Of a stretch of 18,434 bases of DNA, positions 13,973-18,434 are shown piece by piece. The DNA is from Pseudomonadota bacterium (GTDB taxonomy: Bacteria; Pseudomonadota; Alphaproteobacteria; Acetobacterales; Acetobacteraceae). Both the position numbers and the translations under genes were made by a program. Location: NCBI GenBank assembly GCA_021845835.1, contig JAJZVE010000016.1, positions 1 to 18,434 of the forward strand, given 5' to 3'. Within the stretch, counting starts at the first letter, position 1. Each line of letters begins with the position of its first letter. The notes below the pieces were generated by a model, which saw nothing but the letters and a program-made list of their open reading frames with translations, searched no databases and had not been told where the DNA came from.

Positions 13973-14395
13973 ATGAAATCGCTTCTCTGCGTGGCCGCCG
14001 CGCTGTTCACTCTGGCGCTGACGGTGCCGCCGGCATTCGCGGTCGGCGGGCATGCCGCAGGCTTCAACGGCAACGGCAACGGCAACGGCAACACCGGCAA
14101 TTTCAACGGCAACGGCAACGGCAACAACAACCACGGCACGCTGAACGGCAACCTGAACGGCAACAACAACTTCGGCAGCTTCAACGGCAACCTGAACGGC
14201 AACAACAACCACGGCATGCTGAACGGCAACGTCAACGGCAACAACAACGCCGGCTTCGTCAACGGCAACGTCAACGGCAACAACAACCACGGCACGCTGA
14301 ACGGCAACGCCAACGGCAACTACAACAGCGGCAGCTTCAACGGCAACGCCAACGGCAATGTCAACGGCGGACACGGCTTCGGCTTCGGCTGGTAG
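13973..14395 (+). CDS. Secreted Asn/Gly-rich 13-residue repeat protein
   Basis: The 140-residue product has a clear Sec signal peptide (residues 1-23, 'MKSLLCVAAALFTLALTVPP' then AFA). After VGGHAAGF it consists of seven consecutive 13-residue units (residues 32-122) plus a partial eighth, and ends in HGFGFGW. The unit is NGN-x-NGNNN-x-G-x-x, with x mostly L, V or A first and aromatic or small residues later. Such low-complexity, regularly spaced Asn/Gly repeats suit a stacked beta structure (solenoid or amyloid-like fibre) or an extracellular matrix protein, but no family is recognised. A GGAGG precedes the ATG at 13973. It is convergent with the LuxR-type gene, with 15 bp between the stops. 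It lacks the Ala-Gly leader motif of the small proteins further right. Confidence 0.8.
   Translation: MKSLLCVAAALFTLALTVPPAFAVGGHAAGFNGNGNGNGNTGNFNGNGNGNNNHGTLNGNLNGNNNFGSFNGNLNGNNNHGMLNGNVNGNNNAGFVNGNVNGNNNHGTLNGNANGNYNSGSFNGNANGNVNGGHGFGFGW
14066..14371 (+). repeat. 39-bp tandem coding repeats
   Basis: Seven 39-bp units (from 14066 to 14338) and a 33-bp partial unit encode the 13-residue repeats of the Asn/Gly protein. AAC and GGC are used almost exclusively for Asn and Gly, so the repeats are homogeneous at the DNA level too, which favours slippage or unequal recombination. Confidence 0.9.
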
Positions 14396-14410
14396 GAGAA
14401 CGCCGGCGCT

Positions 14411-15094
14411 TCAGGCGGCGCTGCGCTCCGAACGCGGCGCCGCCGCGACGCCCAGCACCGCGAGCTGGGTGCGGTTGCGGGCGCGCAGCTTGGTCATGAT
14501 GCTGCGCACATGCACTTTCACCGTCGCTTCCGCGATCGCCAGTTCGTGCGCGATCTGCTTGTTCGGCTTGCCCAGGCGCAGCAGCGTCAGCACGTCGCGT
14601 TCGCGCCGCGTCAGCCCGAAGGCGTCGCCCGCGCCCGCACGTGTCCCGCCGTCGGGCAGCGTCGGCGGCGGGATATAGGTGCCGCCGGCCAGCATCAGCG
14701 CCACTGCCGCCGCAAGCGTGTCCGGGCCGAGCGAGGTCGGCAGGTAGCCGCGCAGCCGCAGCCTGAGCGCGGCGATGGCCAGCATCGCGTCCTCGCGGTC
14801 GGCGATGACGGCGACCGGCACGCCGGCAAAACGGGTGCGGATCTCGGCCAGGCGCTGCAGCACCGTCGCTTCGTCCACGCGCGCGGCGTGGATGTTGAGC
14901 AGCACCGCATGGGGTGGCGCCGCCACGGCTTCGGCGGCGTCCGCGACGCTATCGAGCGCGAAGCCGCCGGCATGGCGGCGCAGCATGTCGGCGAGGCATT
15001 CGCGCGTCAGCGTCGCCGCGTCGATCAGCAGCACGCGCCGTCGCGACCCGGGCTGATCCCGACGGGAAGCCGCGCGCGCCATCGCGTCGTCCAT
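14411..15094 (-). CDS. LuxR/NarL-type regulator with degenerate receiver domain
   Basis: The 227-residue product has a REC-like N-terminal domain (about residues 20-140; 'RVLLIDAATLTRECLADMLR' to 'LAAAVALMLAGGTYIPP') and a C-terminal LuxR helix-turn-helix (about 158-215; 'FGLTRRERDVLTLLRLGKPN' then 'KQIAHELAIAEATVKVHVRS' and 'IMTKLRARNRTQLAV'). In the receiver the phospho-accepting Asp is replaced: the strand reads 'HAVLLNIHAARVDE' with N67 at that place. Only one Asp of the acidic pocket remains (D25), and the lysine expected after 'GYL' is missing. It therefore probably does not respond to phosphorylation. It lies 195 bp downstream of the export cluster on the same strand and may regulate it. 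The ATG at 15094 is preferred; an in-frame ATG at 15133 adds 13 residues. Confidence 0.85.
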   Translation of the reverse strand: MDDAMARAASRRDQPGSRRRVLLIDAATLTRECLADMLRRHAGGFALDSVADAAEAVAAPPHAVLLNIHAARVDEATVLQRLAEIRTRFAGVPVAVIADREDAMLAIAALRLRLRGYLPTSLGPDTLAAAVALMLAGGTYIPPPTLPDGGTRAGAGDAFGLTRRERDVLTLLRLGKPNKQIAHELAIAEATVKVHVRSIMTKLRARNRTQLAVLGVAAAPRSERSAA

Positions 15095-15135
15095 CCTTGC
15101 CCCGCATCGACTCTGATGCAGAGAAAATTCCATAT

Positions 15136-15149
15136 GCAATCGGGATTGC
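15136..15149. promoter_or_regulatory. Small inverted repeat upstream of the LuxR-type gene
   Basis: GCAAT-CGGG-ATTGC, 42 bases before the chosen start codon of the regulator. The spacing and symmetry would suit autoregulation by a dimeric LuxR-type protein, but this is a guess. Confidence 0.3.
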
Positions 15150-15289
15150 GCAAGACGATACAGTGACAAGATGCTGTGGAACTTCACGTAATGCAAGTAA
15201 GCACGCACTGTTCGCCCGGCGGTTGGGCCCACGGCACCGCAGGTGGAATTGGCCGCGACCGTGCATTAGGCCCGGTTGCGCCGCGAGGT

Positions 15290-16279
15290 TTACAGCACGG
15301 AGAAGGTGATCGGCAGACTCACCCGCAGGAAATATTTCGGGGTATCGCTGGTCAGGCCGACGCCCACGCTTACGTCCAGCAGCGTGTGCGGCGCCACGAT
15401 CACCGCGACGCCGGCCACCAGCGTCGCCTGCGTCAGCCCCGAGCCGACCAGCGTCGTGCCGTCGTGCGTGGCGTCGGTGAGGAAGCGCTGGTTCAGTTGC
15501 AGGCGCAGTGTCGTCTCCGGCGAGGCGGAGAGATAGGCGCCGAAACTGGTGTCGAACTCGTTGCCCGGCGAGATGCCGGGCGCCGGCAGCCCCTTGCCGA
15601 AGCCGAGACCGGCGGCGAGCGCGATCGGGTCCACCTGCTTGACCGCCGTCAGCAGGCCGCGCACCAGCGGAAAGCCGTTGCCGAGGTCGAAGCCGTCCAC
15701 CACGCCGCCGGTATTGGCACTGTACTGCACGGCCGCAATCACGTCCGGGCGCCAGGGACCCTCGGTCAGCACCTGCTTGTACAGCGTCGCGGTCACGTCG
15801 CTCATGCCGCCGCCGCTGCCGGTGCCGGTGATCGTCTGCCCGGCCAGGCCGACGGTGACGTTGGTGCGCTGGTCGAGATAGCGATACGGCACGTCCACTT
15901 CGACCTGCGTGCCGAACGGCAGGCCGGCGCGCACCGCGATGTCGCCGATGTAGTTGTTTTGCCGCAATTGGGCGTTGGCGACCGTGGTGGTGCCGAGCGC
16001 GCCGCCGGTGTTGAGGAAGGATGGGAACGAGATCTCGTTGCGCGCGTAGGTGAAAGCGGGTTCGATCTGCACGCCGCCGCTGGGCAGCAGCGCGAAACCT
16101 TGCGCGATCAGCGTCTGGTTCAGGGCCTTTTCGGCGGCGACCAGGTCGACCGCCATCTGCCCGCCCCCCTGGCTTCCCTGGCCACTTTCCTGGGAGGCCG
16201 GCGCCTGCTGCGCACGTGCCTCCGCTGCGGCAACCGCCAGCAGGCAGGCCGCCGCCACCGTCCGCGCCGTTCGCCCCAT
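15290..16279 (-). CDS. Outer-membrane beta-barrel protein, FapF/MetA-pathway transporter-like
   Basis: The 329-residue product has a Sec signal peptide (residues 1-23, ending AEARA) and a Gln/Gly/Ser linker. Next comes a short helix 'MAVDLVAAEKALNQTLIAQG' and 'FALLPSGGVQIEPAFTYARN', the start of a barrel of alternating-residue strands. Typical strand segments are 'GLPFGTQVEVDVPYRYLDQR', 'SDVTATLYKQVL', 'PDVIAAVQYSANTGG', 'TTLRLQLNQRFLTD' and the final 'YFLRVSLPITFSVL', ending in a hydrophobic residue as outer-membrane barrels do. Helix-plus-barrel architecture next to a C39 peptidase recalls FapF, the amyloid secretion pore of pseudomonads. The start codon is 2 bp after the C39 stop, so the two are cotranscribed. 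It may pass the processed small proteins to the surface. The general barrel assignment is firm, the FapF link less so. Confidence 0.75.
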   Translation of the reverse strand: MGRTARTVAAACLLAVAAAEARAQQAPASQESGQGSQGGGQMAVDLVAAEKALNQTLIAQGFALLPSGGVQIEPAFTYARNEISFPSFLNTGGALGTTTVANAQLRQNNYIGDIAVRAGLPFGTQVEVDVPYRYLDQRTNVTVGLAGQTITGTGSGGGMSDVTATLYKQVLTEGPWRPDVIAAVQYSANTGGVVDGFDLGNGFPLVRGLLTAVKQVDPIALAAGLGFGKGLPAPGISPGNEFDTSFGAYLSASPETTLRLQLNQRFLTDATHDGTTLVGSGLTQATLVAGVAVIVAPHTLLDVSVGVGLTSDTPKYFLRVSLPITFSVL

Positions 16280-16281
16280 TC

Positions 16282-16845
16282 TTATTTTTCCCCTGCGCGC
16301 TTGATCACGAAAGCGACATGGCCGAGCGGCTTCAGCTCGATCCAGGTGTCCTGAAACCGCCAGAGCGGCATTACACGATTACCGAATGCCGGGTCCGCCA
16401 GCACCACCCGGTCGCCGACGATGCCGCGAAACACCACGAAATGATTATATCCGTAGAGACGCAGCGGAACAATCGCAGGTGCCACGGCGATCAGGTCGTC
16501 CAGCGTCATTTGGCCGAGCCCCTCGGCGCGATAGCCGCGCGAGACGGCGTAGCGTTTCAGGTCAAGCAGAGAAAATCCCTCGCGGGCGCGAATGATCTGA
16601 GGATGTTCGAGGTATTCCTTGCGCGTCATCAGATGCAGCGCCACGTCGCGTTCGCTGACGTTGTCGTTGAATTTGAGGTGCAACAGCGTGGCTTCGGCGG
16701 CGGCGCCGCAACTGATGTCGAATTTCTGCACGGTCACGCCAAGTCTGCGCGCCTCCAGCAGCGAGACCATGTCGTGGCCGTACGCCGCCGCAGAGGCGAG
16801 CAGCAATCCTGACGCGAACGTGATGGCAGCGAGACGATGGGGCAT
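16282..16845 (-). CDS. Exported stand-alone C39-family cysteine peptidase (FapD-like)
   Basis: The 187-residue product has a Sec signal peptide ('MPHRLAAITFASGLLLASAA', cleavage near AYG-HD). A complete C39 peptidase domain follows: oxyanion Q40 and nucleophile C46 in 'VQKFDISCGAAAEATLLHLK', H135 in 'YGYNHFVVFRGIVGD' and D151 in 'RVVLADPAFGNRVMP'. C39 enzymes cut after double-glycine leaders. Classical ones are fused to ABC exporters and work in the cytoplasm; this one has no ABC or transmembrane part and should act in the periplasm, like FapD in the Fap amyloid system. It sits 6 bp downstream of one small exported protein and 2 bp upstream of the barrel gene. Its likely substrates are the three small proteins encoded just upstream, each of which carries a matching leader. 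Confidence 0.88.
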   Translation of the reverse strand: MPHRLAAITFASGLLLASAAAYGHDMVSLLEARRLGVTVQKFDISCGAAAEATLLHLKFNDNVSERDVALHLMTRKEYLEHPQIIRAREGFSLLDLKRYAVSRGYRAEGLGQMTLDDLIAVAPAIVPLRLYGYNHFVVFRGIVGDRVVLADPAFGNRVMPLWRFQDTWIELKPLGHVAFVIKRAGEK

Positions 16846-16851
16846 GGCGGG

Positions 16852-17214
16852 TCAATAGCCCAGACCGGCCACCTGGGCCGCGAAGCTGCCGGTGCTGACG
16901 GCGAGCGTGGGGCCGACCACGACGGTTGCCGCGATGCCGCCTGAAACGGTGCCGCCGGCATTCGCCGCGATCCCCCAGCCCTGGCCGGCGCCGGGCAGGA
17001 CGCTGCTGTGCAGCGGCGAGGCGTACGCCAGGAACGACAGCCAACTGCGTGTCATCGGCATGGCCCCGGCGTGCGGGTCGAAGGCGCCCGCGGTGATCCG
17101 GTCCAGCCAGGCGTCGGAGAGCAGCATCGCGGCCTGGGCGTGCCCGGCGGTGGCGGCGGCAAGCGTGATCGCCAGTGCGGCGCGGCTCACGGCCATGATG
17201 GATCGTTGCTGCAC
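16852..17214 (-). CDS. Small exported protein with C39-type leader (substrate candidate 3)
   Basis: The 120-residue product has a Sec signal peptide (to about residue 28, 'GHAQA'), then 'LSDAWLDRITAG' (residues 32-43) and a Gly/Ala/Val/Thr-rich remainder of about 77 residues: 'TRSWLSFLAYASPLHSSVLP', 'GWGIAANAGGTVSGGIAATV', 'VVGPTLAVSTGSFAAQVAGL', ending GY. The 12-residue segment matches the double-glycine leader pattern with Leu at -12, Ser at -11, Leu at -7, Ile at -4 and Ala-Gly at -2/-1. The GTG start at 17214 is preferred because GGGAGG lies 5 bases before it (17220-17225); an in-frame ATG at 17196 lacks a ribosome site. The stop is 6 bp from the C39 gene start. The alternating small/hydrophobic tail suggests beta structure. 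No family name is recognised. Confidence 0.75.
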   Translation of the reverse strand: MQQRSIMAVSRAALAITLAAATAGHAQAAMLLSDAWLDRITAGAFDPHAGAMPMTRSWLSFLAYASPLHSSVLPGAGQGWGIAANAGGTVSGGIAATVVVGPTLAVSTGSFAAQVAGLGY

Positions 17215-17332
17215 GGTATCCTCCCGACAGTACCATCGTGCGGACATCCCTCGTCGGAGTCGGCGAGTACCGCCGAGTGCCCCCGGCGCGTGCCTCGCCG
17301 ATCCTGCCGACCTGGGCACGCCCGGCAGTCCG

Positions 17333-17695
17333 CTACGGGCTCATGCCGATCGAAATGCTGCCGCTGATGCCCGGCACGCGCGCCGGTCTCGTCAACGTCA
17401 TCGACGGCCCGCCCGTGATCGTCACGTTCGAGGTGGCGTTGTTCGACGTGCCGACCGCGATGCCCAGCGCGTAGCCGGCACCGGCGCCGTAAATCGTGCT
17501 CGTTCCGGTCAGGGCGTCGGTCAGCGTGAAGAAGGAACTGGCGGCGTCGCCACTGGCCCACGCGACCACCAGCAGGCCGGCGGTCACACGGTCCAGTGCG
17601 GAGTCAGGAAGCACAGTGGCGGCCCGCGCCGGCACCGCCAGGGCGCTCGTCATGGCGATAGCAACGAAGACAGCAAGGACCGATTTTCTGGTCAT
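17333..17695 (-). CDS. Small exported protein with C39-type leader (substrate candidate 2)
   Basis: The 120-residue product has a Sec signal peptide ('MTRKSVLAVFVAIAMTSALA', cleavage near PARAA), then 'LPDSALDRVTAG' (residues 29-40) in the register of a double-glycine leader, and an 80-residue mature part rich in Gly, Ser, Thr and Ala: 'LLVVAWASGDAASSFFTLTD', 'ALTGTSTIYGAGAGYALGIA', 'VGTSNNATSNVTITGGPSMT', ending 'PGISGSISIGMSP'. Cys is absent. The ATG at 17695 is chosen since the signal peptide starts there; upstream in-frame codons to 17737 run into a hairpin. The ribosome site is weak (GGGA). A 118-bp gap separates it from candidate 3. Function unknown; by position and leader it is an export substrate, perhaps a fibre subunit or a peptide-like effector. 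Confidence 0.75.
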   Translation of the reverse strand: MTRKSVLAVFVAIAMTSALAVPARAATVLPDSALDRVTAGLLVVAWASGDAASSFFTLTDALTGTSTIYGAGAGYALGIAVGTSNNATSNVTITGGPSMTLTRPARVPGISGSISIGMSP

Positions 17696-17714
17696 TTGTT
17701 TTTTTCCCGACAGG

Positions 17715-17741
17715 TGGGGTGCCCTAGGCATGGGCACCCCA
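17715..17741. repeat. Stable hairpin between substrate genes 1 and 2
   Basis: Perfect 10-bp arms (TGGGGTGCCC / GGGCACCCCA) with a 7-base loop, 20 bases upstream of the start of candidate 2 and about 108 bp behind candidate 1. No U-tract follows on the minus strand. A partial terminator or an mRNA-stabilising structure that sets the ratio of the subunits is plausible. Confidence 0.65.
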
Positions 17742-17848
17742 TTCAGGTTGCGCGCGGCAGCGATCAGGCTCCGGGCCTGAGCAGCCCGGCCGCGTCCGTG
17801 TCGGGCCGCGCCTCGCGGCTCCGACCGCCGTGCGGTCAGGCGAGCGAG

Positions 17849-18127
17849 CTAGAAGGAGATCGACAGCGACGCGGCCCCCGAGCTCGAATGCGACACCGCT
17901 ACCCAGTCGTTGGTGTATGTGCCGGTGTTGACCATAGTGCCGGTCCCGGCGACGGTTTCGCCCATCGACCACGCATTGGCGCCGGCGAGCGCGATGGCGA
18001 TGCCGCCCGCCGTCACATTGTCCATCTGGTCCCCGGACAGCGTGACCGGGCCACCCGCGAACGCGGTGCCGGCGAGGCCGAGCGACAGCAGCGCGCCTGC
18101 CGTCAGCGACAGAAGCTTGCGAGACAT
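17849..18127 (-). CDS. Small exported protein with C39-type leader (substrate candidate 1)
   Basis: The 92-residue product has a Sec signal peptide ('MSRKLLSLTAGALLSLGLAG', cleavage after TAFA), then 'LSGDQMDNVTAGG' (residues 30-42), the only one of the three with a true Gly-Gly after the Ala, and a short mature part of about 50 residues: 'IAIALAGANAWSMGETVAGT', 'GTMVNTGTYTNDWVAVSHSS', ending 'SGAASLSISF'. A final Phe and alternating residues suggest beta strands. The ATG at 18127 is preceded by GGAG/AAGGGA and is where the signal peptide begins; an in-frame ATG at 18163 adds non-conserved residues. It is the first gene of the leftward cluster, so the promoter must lie between it and the right end of the window. 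Function not recognised. Confidence 0.75.
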   Translation of the reverse strand: MSRKLLSLTAGALLSLGLAGTAFAGGPVTLSGDQMDNVTAGGIAIALAGANAWSMGETVAGTGTMVNTGTYTNDWVAVSHSSSGAASLSISF

Positions 18128-18434
18128 TCCCTTACTCCATCGATTTATGGTTACCGCGGCCACAGGTAAACCCCCACCATCTGCACAGAATGTTGCCTTC
18201 TGTAGCAGTACCGGGGCAGTTCCCCCTTGACAGCGTCAAATGCCTAACGCGCCATTTTCTTCAAGGCAAGACAAAAAACCCGTGTACTGAACACTTCTAA
18301 ACCCGGGTTGTAAATCGGCAGTTACTTCCTGCGAAGGAATGGCAACCGTATGTTCGTAGAAACGTGGCGATCACGTCATTGCGCGTTCTTTCCATCAACC
18401 GTACCGCGTAATCCGTCACGCAAACGAGATTGGA
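18128..18434. other. Upstream region of the export cluster; no convincing gene
   Basis: This 307-bp stretch should contain the promoter of the leftward cluster. Visible structures are TTGAC-AGC-GTCAA (18227-18239) and AACCCGGGTT (18300-18309). The stretch is less GC-rich than the genes. On the plus strand an ATG at 18350 opens 28 codons to the window edge with AAGGA upstream, but this is too short to support a gene. Confidence 0.5.

Noticed and set aside
14066..14371. Regular 39-bp repeats as a CRISPR array
   Set aside because: Units are contiguous without unique spacers and form an in-frame protein repeat.
13766..14374. Minus-strand frame with repeated Val-Ala-Val units
   Set aside because: It is the reverse reading of the Asn/Gly tandem repeats; the plus frame has a signal peptide and ribosome site.
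18350..18434. Start of a plus-strand gene at the right edge
   Set aside because: Only 28 codons are visible, with no motif; there is not enough to call.

Overview
The window is a high-GC chromosomal segment that reads as alphaproteobacterial. The glycolate oxidase genes, the many Hint- and secretion-type proteins and the GC-saturated codon use suggest Acetobacteraceae or a related Rhodospirillales lineage. That placement is inference from gene content, not a database result. Layout from left to right: the 3' end of a GntR/HutC-type regulator; convergent to it, a divergent 2-oxoglutarate dehydrogenase E1 homologue (sucA-like) without sucB or lpd beside it; then, divergent from that, glcD-glcE, two of the three subunits of glycolate oxidase.

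The third subunit, glcF, lies about 3.7 kb further on. The gap (about 5.86-9.60 kb) is a mosaic accessory region. It holds a ParE/RelE-type toxin-antitoxin pair, a second diverged copy of the glcE 3' end, a 71-bp near-perfect palindrome, a stray 41-bp copy of part of the toxin gene, an MFS transporter remnant, a VapBC pair with a palindromic operator inside its promoter, a truncated orphan VapB, a flavin-reductase-fold gene, dispersed inverted repeats, and an open frame that runs uninterrupted into glcF. No transposase or integrase is visible in it.

After glcF come a periplasmic TPR protein, a zinc-metalloprotease fused to a Hint autoprocessing domain (minus strand), a cyclohexadienyl-dehydratase-like periplasmic protein (pheC-like), and a secreted Asn/Gly protein made of 13-residue repeats.

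The right end (about 14.4-18.2 kb, minus strand) is the most interesting part. Read 5' to 3' on that strand, it encodes three small Sec-exported proteins, a Sec-exported stand-alone C39 peptidase, an outer-membrane beta-barrel protein, and a LuxR-type regulator with a degenerate receiver domain. All three small proteins carry, just after the signal peptide, a segment in perfect register with the double-glycine leader of C39 substrates (hydrophobic residues at -12, -7 and -4, Ala-Gly at -2/-1). The order resembles the Fap functional-amyloid export locus (substrates, FapD-like C39 protease, FapF-like barrel). I infer a periplasmic two-step maturation and export pathway: Sec first, then C39 cleavage, then passage through the barrel.
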